From assembly GCF_019175345.1 (NCBI RefSeq), contig NZ_CP077717.1:1872001-1936000 (forward strand): a stretch of DNA of 64,000 nucleotides. The letters are read 5' to 3'. The DNA is from Saccharolobus shibatae B12. GTDB lineage: Archaea > Thermoproteota > Thermoprotei_A > Sulfolobales > Sulfolobaceae. The notes under the pieces are model-generated. The model saw only the letters and a program-made list of their open reading frames with translations, did not search any database and was not told the DNA's origin. A program made the position numbers and the translations under genes. Below, one piece after another: positions 17,194 to 26,415 of this stretch. How positions within the stretch are numbered: position 1 is the first letter of the stretch; the number at the start of each line of letters is the position of its first letter.

Positions 17194-17468
17194 CTGTTAG
17201 ATCTTATATTATGTACGTGTACGTGTTCTCCAATCTTAATCTCCTTTATAGCAGATCCTATTGGCCTACCGTACTTTATCACTGTATCACCTTGCTTAAG
17301 ATTATTTAAGGCTATCTTGTGTCCTAAGGGTATGTCGTTAATTGCTTTAATCTTAGGTCCTTTTGCCATGTCCTCAATGTATGCTCCTTCCACCTCTTCC
17401 CCAGCTTTAATGTCAGTTATGGCAACTCCAACGTTGTCGTTTTTGTTATGAATAAGGAAATGTGGCAT
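17166..17468 (-). CDS. UxaA-family dehydratase, small SAF-domain subunit
   Basis: A 100-residue protein: FLIHNKNDNVGVAITDIKAG, NDIPLGHKIALNNLKQGD and YGRPIGSAIKEIKIGEHVHV, the SAF domain found at the N-terminus of altronate dehydratase and as the alpha subunit SuyA of sulfolactate sulfo-lyase. It probably binds the substrate together with the 16018 subunit. The first gene of the minus-strand operon, divergent from the hydroxyacid dehydrogenase at 17560 across a 91-base promoter region. Confidence 0.8.
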   Translation of the reverse strand: MPHFLIHNKNDNVGVAITDIKAGEEVEGAYIEDMAKGPKIKAINDIPLGHKIALNNLKQGDTVIKYGRPIGSAIKEIKIGEHVHVHNIRSNRWGKWRKSQ

Positions 17469-17559
17469 GTCTTATATTATGTAAGAAAGCATATATACTT
17501 AACCGTATACAGACTTTTTAACTATTCTTAAATTGGACTTATCATAAAATATCTCACTT
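17469..17559. promoter_or_regulatory. Divergent promoter region
   Basis: The 91 bases between the SAF-domain gene and the dehydrogenase contain AT-rich TATA-like stretches for both directions (CATATATACTTAA near 17490 and CATAAAATATC near 17545). Shared regulation of the two transcription units is likely from their arrangement. Confidence 0.4.
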
Positions 17560-18456
17560 ATGAAAAAGGTAAGAGCTGATGAGTTAAGAGGGTTAATTAT
17601 TGAAATACTTAAGGAAAGAGAGGTAGAGGATAGTAATATTATAGCTGACCACTTCGTTGAGGCAGAGCTTAGAGGCCATTCTTCTCACGGTGTTCAAAGA
17701 TTAATTCCCCTAGTTAAGGGTATAGAACTTGGAACAATTAGTAAAAGGTTAAGATATGAAATCATAAGGCAAAGCGGAAATAGTATGTGGATAGATGCTA
17801 AAGCAAGTATAGGTATTGTGTTGTGGACTAAGTTGGTTGAAAGGGAATTTACGAGCGATCCCATCTCGATAATAGCAGTTAAGAATGCGTCTCATATTGG
17901 GTTCTTAGGTTACTACACCGAGAAATTAGGCAAGAGGGGACTAGTTGGAATAATGTTTGGCAATAGAGAGCCTGCAGTAGTTATGCCAGGAAGTTCAAGG
18001 AAAGTGTTATCCACTACTCCAATTTCAATAAGCATCCCACCATCAATAGTCCTAGACATGGCACTATCAGCAACTTCAAGAGGTAAAATAATAGAAGCGC
18101 TTAGAAGAAAGGAGAAAATCCCTTTGGGTTTAGCAGTTGACGAGAATGGTAACCCTACAGAAGATCCAGAAAGAGTGTTAAGAGGGGGGTTATTACCAAT
18201 TGGTGGAATGAAAGGATTCTTCTCAATGTTAGTTTTAGAAAGTCTAGTAAGTTTCTTGACTGGTTCAGCCCTAGGATCTGACGTCAAAGGTGTGCTAAAT
18301 ACTGATAGTCCTCCAAATAAGGGAGAAGTATTAATAGGTATTAATCCTTCGTTCTTTGCAGGGTATAGAGAGGAAATAGAGAAATTGAGGGAAACTTTAG
18401 GAATTGAATTCCCTGGTGAACACGGGTTAAATGTAAGAGCAAAAAAGGCTCGTTGA
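17560..18456 (+). CDS. Type-2 malate/L-lactate (Ldh_2/ComC-like) dehydrogenase
   Basis: A 298-residue NAD(P)-dependent dehydrogenase: AELRGHSSHGVQRLIPLVKG near residue 32 holds the conserved R-GHxSHG substrate loop, and VKNASHIGFLGYYTEKLGKRG holds the second conserved His. LDMALSATSRGKI and LLPIGGMKGF follow. Slightly shorter than the usual 340-350 residues. The family oxidises 2-hydroxy acids such as malate, lactate, ureidoglycolate and sulfolactate. Divergent placement next to a UxaA-type dehydratase suggests a shared pathway. Sulfolactate (ComC with SuyAB) is one candidate, sugar-acid metabolism another. Confidence 0.8.
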   Translation: MKKVRADELRGLIIEILKEREVEDSNIIADHFVEAELRGHSSHGVQRLIPLVKGIELGTISKRLRYEIIRQSGNSMWIDAKASIGIVLWTKLVEREFTSDPISIIAVKNASHIGFLGYYTEKLGKRGLVGIMFGNREPAVVMPGSSRKVLSTTPISISIPPSIVLDMALSATSRGKIIEALRRKEKIPLGLAVDENGNPTEDPERVLRGGLLPIGGMKGFFSMLVLESLVSFLTGSALGSDVKGVLNTDSPPNKGEVLIGINPSFFAGYREEIEKLRETLGIEFPGEHGLNVRAKKAR

Positions 18457-18500
18457 TGGAATACCAATCGATGAAGAGTTATGGAATCAGTTACGAAAGC

Positions 18501-19028
18501 TTAGCCGAAAGTAGTCTTCGCACTTTTCATCTCACTCTTGCAAATCTCCTTAGCCATCTCCTCTGAATCCTCAAAATACCTTATCTTAATGACTTTTCTA
18601 TCGTCAATATATTCTGGAAATGCCTTGGCGAACTGATCAGTGCTCAACCCCGTATTAGATAATGCAAATATTGGCTTTCCCATTGCGTAAGCAATCATTA
18701 TTTCTATTTCCGTTCCAACACCTCCTCCCAATGAAACTAGTATATCACCAGACCTAACAAGGATTACGGATCTGCATCTAAACTCACAACCAGATTTTAT
18801 TGAAATTACATCTCTAGGAATTGTAACATCTTCCCTCTCGATGGGTAATATCAAGACAGTTTTCATGTTCTCTTTTAACGCCTCATCAACTACCACTTTC
18901 ATTAATCCCCAATATCCTCCTAAAAGCAGCGTTGGATTACATGCTTTAATTGACCTTACGAACTTTCTAGCCTTTTCGGCTAGCTCGGAATTCGGTTCTT
19001 CACTATGGGCTGCTATGGAAATGATCAT
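18501..19028 (-). CDS. SLOG/LOG-like Rossmann nucleotide-binding protein
   Basis: A 175-residue protein with GGYWGLMKVVVDEALKENMK and SLGGGVGTEIEIMIAYAMGK, i.e. the GG-x-x-G-x-M and GG-x-G-T-x-x-E motifs of the SLOG superfamily (LOG, DprA and TIGR00725-like proteins) that bind nucleotides or nucleotide-derived ligands. It contains the Glu expected to contact the ribose. The last gene of a minus-strand block, 19 bases after the membrane-protein gene. Some SLOG proteins are sensors in nucleotide-signalling systems; that role is not shown here. Confidence 0.7.
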   Translation of the reverse strand: MIISIAAHSEEPNSELAEKARKFVRSIKACNPTLLLGGYWGLMKVVVDEALKENMKTVLILPIEREDVTIPRDVISIKSGCEFRCRSVILVRSGDILVSLGGGVGTEIEIMIAYAMGKPIFALSNTGLSTDQFAKAFPEYIDDRKVIKIRYFEDSEEMAKEICKSEMKSAKTTFG

Positions 19029-19047
19029 GAATAGTGAATCATTTCAT

Positions 19048-19596
19048 CTATAATTTATGATTATCTCTAACAAACCTAAAAGCTAACAAGATAATATCAG
19101 TGAATATTATGATCACGCCAAGGATTTCCGCTATTGTCTTGTATTGAAGTATGTTAACCTTGTATATTGTCACTTCGAGAGCAATAGGATAGGTGGCATT
19201 TTTAGTTGTCACTATTTCTTGATATTTCTCTATTTTTTGATATTCATAAACGTATACTATGCCGTTTGACTTATTAACAACAGTGGCGTTTATCACTTTT
19301 GTTAAAGTTATGGGAAACGTCTCGTTATATATGGAGAACTCCCATGTCCCAGGCGTCAATTCTAAATAATAAGGTAATTTAACAATATTTTCTACGTTTC
19401 CATTGTGGACGAGCTTCACGTAAACTGTGACATTGCTGTTGTTCTCGAGAAGCCTGGCATTAACATGTGCTATATTAGGTATTTTAATGGAATATGGGTT
19501 TGAAATGCTTACGTATGAGTGAATTGGCGAATTAATGGATAATAGGGATAGAGCTAATAGGGAGAAACCTAAGGTGGTAAGAAGTCCGAATTTCAT
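19048..19596 (-). CDS. Secreted/membrane-anchored accessory protein of the ABC exporter
   Basis: 182 residues with an N-terminal signal/anchor segment (LLTTLGFSLLALSLLSINSP) and one C-terminal membrane helix (TIAEILGVIIIFTDIILLAF). The central about 110 residues are beta-rich with several N-x-S/T sites (NNSN, NGTW-like, NATV), as expected for a glycosylated external domain in Sulfolobales. The gene lies 4 bases after the ABC permease gene, so it probably works with that transporter. No recognised family. Confidence 0.6.
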   Translation of the reverse strand: MKFGLLTTLGFSLLALSLLSINSPIHSYVSISNPYSIKIPNIAHVNARLLENNSNVTVYVKLVHNGNVENIVKLPYYLELTPGTWEFSIYNETFPITLTKVINATVVNKSNGIVYVYEYQKIEKYQEIVTTKNATYPIALEVTIYKVNILQYKTIAEILGVIIIFTDIILLAFRFVRDNHKL

Positions 19597-19600
19597 CCCA

Positions 19601-20338
19601 TTATACCTCCATTACCCTGAATTTTTGTAACGAAACGAAGAAAAGTATCAATGATATTATAATCTCACTATAAATTCCAACGTTCAAGTAAGTTACCTGT
19701 TTTTGGCTTATTGCTTCATAAATTAAAAACACGTATGGGTTCGAAATAGTTGCTATTGGTGTCAGTGGTGAGTTTGTCATTATTCCATAATATCCCGCAA
19801 TACCTCCAAAGATAAATAAGATTCCCAAGATTGTCCCGGATAGGAGGGTCACTATTCCTCCACTCTTAAATGAGAGGGCCGTTAAAAGTATAATATTTTC
19901 AGTAAAGAAGTAACCAACGGTGTAGACCAGAATTAAGTATTGAGGAACTGGAATTCCGGAAAGCAAAATGTAAAGTTCGGTTGTGAATAACCAAAATAAA
20001 TAAGGTAATACAATATCGCAAAAATATGTGAAGAAGAACAAGCTAATTCTCTTTATAGGCATCGTTAGGAAGGATATTATGGAACCCCTATAGATGTGAT
20101 CCCCAGTAACGAAAATGATATTCCTCAAAGCTAAGGCAAAGGCTAGGGTTTCCGAAACGCTTATTAAAGGTATGAATGCTAGAACTAAACCATAAGTATT
20201 AAACACTCCCCTAGCGTAAAATGCAGTAATGAAAACGTTTGAAACTAGCATTGTTGGTATAACTAACTCAAGAGTTGGTTGTCGATATCTCTCCTTGAAT
20301 ATAACTCTAAATATTTGAAAACTTCTTGAACGCATCAT
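19601..20338 (-). CDS. ABC-2 type transporter permease
   Basis: A 245-residue protein with about six membrane helices (for example residues 27-45, 52-72, 98-122, 130-150, 160-185, 220-238) and a polar start [20 protein letters not shown], as in ABC-2 permeases. It overlaps the ATPase gene at 20307 by 32 bases, indicating a two-component exporter. The substrate is unknown; small ABC-2 pairs often export drugs, lipids or peptides, or confer immunity. Confidence 0.7.
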   Translation of the reverse strand: MMRSRSFQIFRVIFKERYRQPTLELVIPTMLVSNVFITAFYARGVFNTYGLVLAFIPLISVSETLAFALALRNIIFVTGDHIYRGSIISFLTMPIKRISLFFFTYFCDIVLPYLFWLFTTELYILLSGIPVPQYLILVYTVGYFFTENIILLTALSFKSGGIVTLLSGTILGILFIFGGIAGYYGIMTNSPLTPIATISNPYVFLIYEAISQKQVTYLNVGIYSEIIISLILFFVSLQKFRVMEV

Positions 20339-21164
20339 CCAATGAAGACCTCCTAATACTTATAATCTCAATTCCACTATCATCCAACTTGTCAACTATT
20401 TCCCTTAGTTTACCTTTAACCTTAATATACGGTCCCTCCAATATTCCTCCCAATACCTTCAAGGCCCTTTCAGAATCGTTTACCATCACGTAAATCTCTT
20501 CCTCTCCAACTCCACTTAAGGCCTGGTTCATCCTACCAGTGTATGATATTCTTCCATCGTTAATAAATACTACATCAGTTATAACTTTTTCAAGCTCGGA
20601 GAGAATATGGGACGAAATGAAAAACGTTACATCATTTTTCCTATTCAGCCTCTTTACTATCTCGTAGAATTCCATTCTAAAGGAGGGATCCAAATTTGCA
20701 GTTGGTTCATCAGCTATTATTAACTCTGCCTCCTTTATCAGCGCGGCTACTAATTGAACTCTTTGGGCTAAACCTGAAGACAATTGATAAAGTTTCTTGT
20801 TCAGTTGCGATGTTAACTTGAATTCACTAATTAGATAGTCAACTATCTCCCTCTTTCCATACACATTTCCTAGATCTCTCAAATATTCTCCTACCGTGTT
20901 TTCTTGAGGATGAATTAAGTTAGTGAAAATTACTGAAATCATTTCCATAACCTTTGGGTTATCCCAAGGATCTTCCCCGAATACTTTAACTACCCCTTTA
21001 TCCTTTTTTAGTAGTCCGGAAAGTATTTTTATTGTAGTTGTCTTTCCAGCACCATTTGGTCCAATAAAACCAGTAATTGAACCCCTTCTAACTGTAAAAC
21101 TGACACCCTTAAGTACTTCTCTATCGGCAAACTTCTTCTGTAAGTTCTCAACTTCAATTGCCAT
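20307..21164 (-). CDS. ABC transporter ATP-binding protein (ABC-2 exporter)
   Basis: A 285-residue ATPase: Walker [10 protein letters not shown] near residues 35-43, signature [13 protein letters not shown], Walker [15 protein letters not shown] and switch His in SSHILSEL. The signature is LSSGLAQR instead of LSGGQ, common in the DRA/NatA subfamily. A C-terminal domain of about 70 residues follows ([11 protein letters not shown]...). Start is ATG at 21164, 35 bases after the GlmS-like gene, so the exporter may be co-transcribed with it. Confidence 0.85.
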   Translation of the reverse strand: MAIEVENLQKKFADREVLKGVSFTVRRGSITGFIGPNGAGKTTTIKILSGLLKKDKGVVKVFGEDPWDNPKVMEMISVIFTNLIHPQENTVGEYLRDLGNVYGKREIVDYLISEFKLTSQLNKKLYQLSSGLAQRVQLVAALIKEAELIIADEPTANLDPSFRMEFYEIVKRLNRKNDVTFFISSHILSELEKVITDVVFINDGRISYTGRMNQALSGVGEEEIYVMVNDSERALKVLGGILEGPYIKVKGKLREIVDKLDDSGIEIISIRRSSLDDAFKKFSNI

Positions 21165-21199
21165 GTGGTAGATTTAGAAAAAGAATAATTTATTATTTT

Positions 21200-22954
21200 T
21201 TAAACTATGACAGCCTTTACTAACCCTGGAGGAGTATCTATTGGCAAACCTCTCCTAACTCCCAGCTTATACGCTAATAGCTGTAACGGTATCGCATTGC
21301 TTATAGGAGTTAAGTCCCTTATTGTCTTTACACTCCTTATATTACCATCTTCAGATATAGTTATAATTACATCTCTCCTTTCCTTTATAGACTTAACAAC
21401 CCTATTGTATAAATCTTCAGCCTCAGCAGGTTTTATTAAAATTACGGGGTAACCTTTATTTGTGAGAACAATGGGACCATGCAGAAGTTCTCCCAACTGC
21501 ATGCCCTCTGCGTGAGTCATTGAAGCTTCCTTAAATTTCAGAGCTCCTTCCAAGGCTACGGGATAATTTATCCCACTACTTGAAACGTATAGGCTTTCCT
21601 TATCCAGTTTATTAGACAATTTCTCTGCCTCTTTCTCCATTTCCGGTAAACTTGCAATAAGTTGCTTAGCTAATTCCTCAATCTCAATCTTTAATGAATT
21701 AATGTCACTCCTACTATTTTTCCCGGAGTGGAGCCCAGTGTACAGTGAAAGTACCTTAAGTACCACAATAGTTGAGGTGAAAGTTTTGGTTGCTGGCACA
21801 GCCATTTCTGGTCCAGCAGTTATTGGTAAATATACATTAGACTCTAATGCCAATCTTGAACCTACAGAGTTGGTTATGCCTAATATCACTGCCCCTCTTT
21901 GCTTGGCCATTTTAACACTCCTTATAACGTCACTGGTCTCTCCGCTTTGGCTTATTGCAATAATCACTGACCCAGTAGTTACGTTTTCCAAGGCATAATA
22001 TGGAAATTCTGCAGCACTTACAACGTTAACATTCAGACCGATTTCTGAAAAGTAATAAGTGGAGATTAATCCAGCGTGAAGACTGGTGCCGTTACCTATC
22101 ACGTAAACGTTTTTAGCACCATATAGTATCATCGAGGCTAAGGAAAGATACTTCTCCATTAAAGAGTTAAATGAGTTTATCAAGGCCTGTGGAATATCGT
22201 ATATCTCCTTTAACATGAAGTGTGGAAATCCACCCTTTTCAGCTATCTCCTCCTTGTATTTAACTCTCTTAATTTCCGGTTTTACCTCATTACCTTCAAT
22301 ATTATACACTTCCACATTATTCCAAGAGATTACTGCCACAGTATTTTCTGGCATTATTATCGCATTCTCAGCAAAACCGCTCAAAGAGGGTAAATCGCTA
22401 GAAACGTATTTACACTCCGGCGTGATACCTATCATCAAGGGTTGGCCAGAGTTAATTGCGAATATTTTATCAATGTCTATGGTTACAAAAACCAGAGAGT
22501 AAATGCCTTTTACCCTTTTCATAACGTTTAATGATGAGCTTAGATAGTTTGTTGAATTCTCAAGTAAGTGGGGAATCACCTCAGTGTCAGTTGTAGAGAC
22601 GAATTTATGTCCCTTCGCAATCAGATCTTCCCTAATTTTTTCGTAATCGTCAAGAATACCGTCCATTACAACTGCTATTTTCCCATTACAATCGGTTAGT
22701 GGGTGAGCGTTTTCCAAAGTTGGCCAACCCCTACTCGCATATCTAGTGTGACCTATTGCAACTCTTGCCTTATCACTAACGCTTATCTCATTCTTTGAGA
22801 TATTACCTAAAATTTTCTTTATTACTAAGTTATCGTCTTCAAGGTAAGCAATACCAGCACTATCATATCCCCTATAAATCAACTTCTTTAAACCCTTGTT
22901 AATAATTGAAACATCAATGGAATCCTTGCATACAAAAGCGAAAATTCCTCCCAT
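21200..22954 (-). CDS. GlmS-like protein (glucosamine-6-phosphate synthase paralogue) lacking the N-terminal Cys
   Basis: 584 residues: glutaminase-like Ntn domain (1-220) and two SIS sugar-phosphate domains ([24 protein letters not shown], then [11 protein letters not shown] and the tail PGLVKAVIV). GlmS normally starts Met-Cys-Gly-Ile and uses Cys2 to hydrolyse glutamine. Here the DNA encodes Met-Gly-Gly-Ile-Phe, so the nucleophile is missing, while other glutaminase residues such as HTRYASRG are kept. The sugar domain seems intact. It could therefore isomerise or aminate fructose 6-phosphate with free ammonia, deaminate glucosamine 6-phosphate, or act on another sugar. It follows the Cas3''-like gene by 35 bases and precedes the ABC exporter. 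Confidence 0.8.
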   Translation of the reverse strand: MGGIFAFVCKDSIDVSIINKGLKKLIYRGYDSAGIAYLEDDNLVIKKILGNISKNEISVSDKARVAIGHTRYASRGWPTLENAHPLTDCNGKIAVVMDGILDDYEKIREDLIAKGHKFVSTTDTEVIPHLLENSTNYLSSSLNVMKRVKGIYSLVFVTIDIDKIFAINSGQPLMIGITPECKYVSSDLPSLSGFAENAIIMPENTVAVISWNNVEVYNIEGNEVKPEIKRVKYKEEIAEKGGFPHFMLKEIYDIPQALINSFNSLMEKYLSLASMILYGAKNVYVIGNGTSLHAGLISTYYFSEIGLNVNVVSAAEFPYYALENVTTGSVIIAISQSGETSDVIRSVKMAKQRGAVILGITNSVGSRLALESNVYLPITAGPEMAVPATKTFTSTIVVLKVLSLYTGLHSGKNSRSDINSLKIEIEELAKQLIASLPEMEKEAEKLSNKLDKESLYVSSSGINYPVALEGALKFKEASMTHAEGMQLGELLHGPIVLTNKGYPVILIKPAEAEDLYNRVVKSIKERRDVIITISEDGNIRSVKTIRDLTPISNAIPLQLLAYKLGVRRGLPIDTPPGLVKAVIV

Positions 22955-22989
22955 ACTTAAATTTTAGTTTCGGTTATAAAAAAGGAATT

Positions 22990-23481
22990 CTAACCCTCAT
23001 TTCCCTCCTCAATTGAGGCAAATACACCTAAAAACAGACTATACACTTCTGGATGAACTAGAGACAAATTGCTGAATAGTTTTCTAATCTGTATTGGTTC
23101 AACATTATTTAATATTTTCATAACGATTTCCATTGGAATGTTAATTTCCCTTAAATTATTTTCAATCATTCTCCTTAAATCTTCTTTAACCTCAAATACC
23201 TTTAACGTATTATACGCTGTAACACTTCTGAGACCTCTAGCCTTCCATACATCTCTATGGTTAATAATTGCCAAAACGATCGGAATTCCTAGATCAATAT
23301 CACCTAGTTCCTCGTATATGTAGTAAAGATAATATGCAGTATATACTTCATTTCCTATTGCACTCTGTAAGATTATGGCAAGCTCAATGTATTTTTTAAC
23401 TTTCTCCTCATCCCTCTTAATCCTATTGGCGATTATGGGAACAACGTAATAATACTCTCTCCTAAACTTCTCTAAATCCAT
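22990..23481 (-). CDS. Cas3''-like HD-domain protein with lost metal ligands (putative)
   Basis: A 163-residue helical protein. The segment KYIELAIILQSAIGNEVYTA followed by YYLYYIY and then PIVLAIINHRDVW has the layout of Cas3'' HD nucleases, in which ILHDIGK is followed by a GHE-x-x-SAYYxY segment and an I-x-x-HH segment. Here the HD dyad reads QS, the His of GHE is Asn, and only one His remains in the last motif, so nuclease activity is not expected. It overlaps the Cas3'-like gene by 10 bases, as split cas3'/cas3'' genes often do. Without profile searches this remains a pattern-based proposal; otherwise it is a helical protein of unknown function. Confidence 0.4.
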   Translation of the reverse strand: MDLEKFRREYYYVVPIIANRIKRDEEKVKKYIELAIILQSAIGNEVYTAYYLYYIYEELGDIDLGIPIVLAIINHRDVWKARGLRSVTAYNTLKVFEVKEDLRRMIENNLREINIPMEIVMKILNNVEPIQIRKLFSNLSLVHPEVYSLFLGVFASIEEGNEG

Positions 23482-24866
23482 TCTCTCACGTCTTTAGCCT
23501 TTAATCCCAAAAATACCTCCTTTTTTCCTTCTTCCTCAACGTAATTCTTATAAGCCCTTGCTAAATTCCTCTTAAACCATGAGACACCTCCGCTTTCTAA
23601 CCAATTATAAACTATCTTAGAACATTTTTCTCCATCAGTAAAGTACATGTAAACGCAGTCATTTCCGTAATATAATATCTTCTTTTTGTTCTCGTATACA
23701 AACTCGGGAGGTACTGTAGTTATTTTCTCCTTATCAGTAAATAGATCAACTGTTACGAAATCACTGAAGAGTTCTGTCACCTTCTCGAACTCCCTTCTAT
23801 CCATTAAGTGGCTTATTTCACTTAGCCTTTTTATAAGCCTCCCATCAATGTTAGGCTTTAAGACCGTCTTGTTGGCATATCCCATCTTTCCATTACAGCC
23901 AAAGGGATGTTTTAAACATACTTTGATATTCGAAAGTAGATTAAGAGTACTTTCAGTTACTGTATCGTAATTATCCCTATCAACCCAGACGTAGATCTTA
24001 TCCCTATCGTTAATCATTCCACTTCTAGCTACAATAGTTGGTAATGATGAAATTTCGCTCACCACGTTAAACCTAGTAGGTATGATTTTAGGTGTAATAG
24101 TCACTTTGCATTCATCACTACTATTAAGAAAACATATTTCTGTATTTCTTTCCTCCCTCAATTTCTTGTATAGCCTAAACGCCTTTTCCCAAGAATTTAC
24201 GAAAAGCGTGAATGGTTCCTCTACCTTGAATATCCCTTCACTCTTAATGATCTCATAATCCAAATCCCTAATGTTAAAATCCTCAATTAATTCAATCACT
24301 TCGTAATTACCCCTACACTGATAATATCCCTCACCTTTCTTCACGCAATCCCTACCCTCAACCGCTTGCCCATATTCATTAACTATTGAAATAGATACCA
24401 CTCTTCTATTTCTAAATCTACTTACTATCTCATTCTCAAAGAATACCGAAGGTGTTGAAGTAGAGAAAATTGCGTTAACGCCATTCCTCGCCAATTCGTC
24501 AGCTGCAGCAATTAGAGCCTTATCTGGCATCATTTGATATTCATTGAAGATGACTAACGAGGTAAGGATGTTAAATCTAGGGATTTCAGAAATTCCACTA
24601 CTATAAAGATTTAAAAAGAATCTACTGAAATGTATTTGTGAATCCCCAAAATCATTAGGAATTACGTGCGTTAATCTTGAAAAGTTGTTAGTCACGTGTT
24701 TTGATAAATAGTTTTCAAGTGGTGAAATTACGTCCTTTAGATAACCTATAGGTAAATTCAAGATGAAGTTAACATCATCGCATACTGAAAACTTTCTTCC
24801 GTTAATTTCCCTCTCAGTCTCCTTACAGTTTAAAAGATCAAGGACTTTTCCTATCATTCTTAACAC
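23472..24866 (-). CDS. Cas3'-like SF2 helicase relative with degenerate ATPase motifs (putative)
   Basis: A 464-residue protein. In order it shows positional analogues of Cas3' helicase motifs: [12 protein letters not shown] (38-45, for APTGYGKT); [12 protein letters not shown] (motif Ia); [20 protein letters not shown] (N108-E-Y-Q, for DExH); [10 protein letters not shown] (for SATLP); [19 protein letters not shown] plus CFLNSS (motif IV and the HSR region); and [17 protein letters not shown] (271-287, for TEI-x-x-L-x-x-x-QRxGRxxR). The Lys-Thr, Asp and Arg residues needed for ATP hydrolysis are missing, so it is probably a non-catalytic derivative. It overlaps AlaX upstream by 7 bases and the HD-like gene downstream by 10. 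No other cas gene is nearby. Confidence 0.5.
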   Translation of the reverse strand: MLRMIGKVLDLLNCKETEREINGRKFSVCDDVNFILNLPIGYLKDVISPLENYLSKHVTNNFSRLTHVIPNDFGDSQIHFSRFFLNLYSSGISEIPRFNILTSLVIFNEYQMMPDKALIAAADELARNGVNAIFSTSTPSVFFENEIVSRFRNRRVVSISIVNEYGQAVEGRDCVKKGEGYYQCRGNYEVIELIEDFNIRDLDYEIIKSEGIFKVEEPFTLFVNSWEKAFRLYKKLREERNTEICFLNSSDECKVTITPKIIPTRFNVVSEISSLPTIVARSGMINDRDKIYVWVDRDNYDTVTESTLNLLSNIKVCLKHPFGCNGKMGYANKTVLKPNIDGRLIKRLSEISHLMDRREFEKVTELFSDFVTVDLFTDKEKITTVPPEFVYENKKKILYYGNDCVYMYFTDGEKCSKIVYNWLESGGVSWFKRNLARAYKNYVEEEGKKEVFLGLKAKDVREWI

Positions 24867-25312
24867 TTTATGTCAAATGATATCTCGAGTAACTGTTTAC
24901 TATTCCTATATCTCCAATAGTCCTTGATGATCTCTCCAATCTCAGAGGTAGTCCTAGTATGTTGCTTATTGCAAGCGTTAATATTCCAGTCTGGTATTAC
25001 CACAATGCTTAACTCCCTAACTTCAGCTGGAACTGGAAAGAGGTCGTAAATCTCATCTCCATATCTCTTTTCAGCCTCTTCCCTCGGTAAAACCTCAATT
25101 ATTATTGGAAGGTTTTCTCTAACCTTCTCGCTAGCTAACTCAAAGACCTTATCTATTTCCTCATTGCTAGGTTTTCTCTCAAACTTTACCGTTAATCTAC
25201 CATGATTACCACCAACGTAAGTGCTTGCAGTCCATTTTACATTTAACACTTTTCTCACTGCTCCCTTAACCACGTGTAAGGCGGTGTGAGTCCGGATTTC
25301 AATCTCCTCCAT
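24860..25312 (-). CDS. alaX: AlaX-type trans-editing alanyl-tRNA deacylase
   Basis: A 150-residue stand-alone editing domain. H9 and H13 in THTALHVV plus C114 and H118 in ACNKQHT form the HxxxH and CxxxH zinc site of AlaX. The family removes Ser or Gly mischarged on tRNA-Ala. Short enough to be AlaX-S. The first gene of the minus-strand block; the ATG is 35 bases from the divergent DUF871 start. Its last 7 bases overlap the Cas3'-like gene, so that gene is presumably translated from the same message. Confidence 0.85.
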   Translation of the reverse strand: MEEIEIRTHTALHVVKGAVRKVLNVKWTASTYVGGNHGRLTVKFERKPSNEEIDKVFELASEKVRENLPIIIEVLPREEAEKRYGDEIYDLFPVPAEVRELSIVVIPDWNINACNKQHTRTTSEIGEIIKDYWRYRNSKQLLEISFDIKC

Positions 25313-25347
25313 TTCAAATATATTATCCTCAAAGCCTTTTATATAGT
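25313..25347. promoter_or_regulatory. Short divergent promoter region
   Basis: Only 35 bases separate the AlaX and DUF871 start codons. The stretch CAAAGCCTTTTATATAG carries a rightward TATA-like box at about 25332-25345, and the AATATATTATCC part can serve the leftward unit. Both messages must be almost leaderless and their promoters overlap, so the two operons are likely coordinated. Confidence 0.45.
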
Positions 25348-26355
25348 ATGACTAAGAGAAGAATTGGTTTCTCAATCTTCCCTGGTTGGAAGGAGATAAA
25401 AGATGAGCAAATTAGTTTATTGAAAAATGGTAAAGATCTGGGATTTTCCGAAATATTTATGGGTATTGGCCCCGGAACCCATTGGAGGACTCCGGTAAGT
25501 GAGGCGCTTAGCGTTGCCAAGGAGATCTTAAAAGAGGCTAACAAATTGGACTATTATGCCTTTGTGGATATAAACCCGCAAATTCTTAAAGAGTTGAATG
25601 CATCTCCGAGAGATCTATCAACGTTTATGGACATTGGCTTTAAGGGAGTTAGGGCTGACTACGGATTTAGTAAAGAAGAAATCGTTGAAATGAGTAAGCA
25701 AATGACTGTTGAGTTAAACCCATTTGAGATAGGCGAGGAAGAGGTAGACTTTATTGCCAGAAATGCAAATCTTGAAAGGATTAAAGCTTGTCATAACTAT
25801 TACCCAGTCTTGTACAGTGGAATATCTAAAGAGATCTTTCTGGAGAAGAATAGGATATTTAAGGAAAGAGGTATAGAGACCGGTGCGTTTATCTCTAATC
25901 CAAAGTTTAATCTCAGAACTACACTAGAGGTTTTAAGGTACGTGGAACCATTCGATTCTGCCAATTACTTATTCAAATTCGTCGACAGAGTTTTGATAGG
26001 AGACCCCATTCCAGATTATGAAAGTTTAAGACAAGTATCAGAGGTTTTCAAATCTGATATTACGAAGATAAGAATTAAAGTATATGATGAAACTATGGGC
26101 AAAAGATTAGATAAAAAGTTTGTGGTTGAAAAGTATAGGGAGTACGCCTTAGTATGTTATACTAGGGATAATATATATGAAGGTGAAACGTGTTATACCA
26201 AAATATTTAAAAATGCGGTGACAGTGAGGGGTAGAGAGGTATGGATATTCACTAGGGATTTGGGAATTGGTCCCTATAGGTTGGTAGGGGAAATAGATGA
26301 CATTAACATGGAAATTCTCAAAATGTCGAATGAGATCATGTTAATTAGTAAATAA
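25348..26355 (+). CDS. DUF871 / MupG-like TIM-barrel protein
   Basis: A 335-residue protein: [19 protein letters not shown] at the start, [10 protein letters not shown], then [20 protein letters not shown] and [11 protein letters not shown], followed by a smaller C-terminal beta domain (residues about 235-335). This arrangement (barrel plus cyclophilin-like domain, with the HN(F/Y)YP motif) is that of DUF871, whose characterised bacterial member MupG hydrolyses the 6-phospho-MurNAc-GlcNAc disaccharide. Archaea lack murein, so another phosphorylated or amino-sugar disaccharide is a better guess. It precedes the ABC importer on the same strand by 60 bases, which suggests it processes the imported compound. 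Confidence 0.75.
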   Translation: MTKRRIGFSIFPGWKEIKDEQISLLKNGKDLGFSEIFMGIGPGTHWRTPVSEALSVAKEILKEANKLDYYAFVDINPQILKELNASPRDLSTFMDIGFKGVRADYGFSKEEIVEMSKQMTVELNPFEIGEEEVDFIARNANLERIKACHNYYPVLYSGISKEIFLEKNRIFKERGIETGAFISNPKFNLRTTLEVLRYVEPFDSANYLFKFVDRVLIGDPIPDYESLRQVSEVFKSDITKIRIKVYDETMGKRLDKKFVVEKYREYALVCYTRDNIYEGETCYTKIFKNAVTVRGREVWIFTRDLGIGPYRLVGEIDDINMEILKMSNEIMLISK

Positions 26356-26415
26356 TCAAGATTGAATCATTGTATGCAAAAGATTTTTTATATTGCTCCT
26401 CCCTAAATATATTCG

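Noticed and set aside
17913..18467. 184-codon minus-strand frame opposite the dehydrogenase
   Set aside because: It lies fully antisense to a clear type-2 dehydrogenase and has Pro/Ser/Leu-rich shadow composition.
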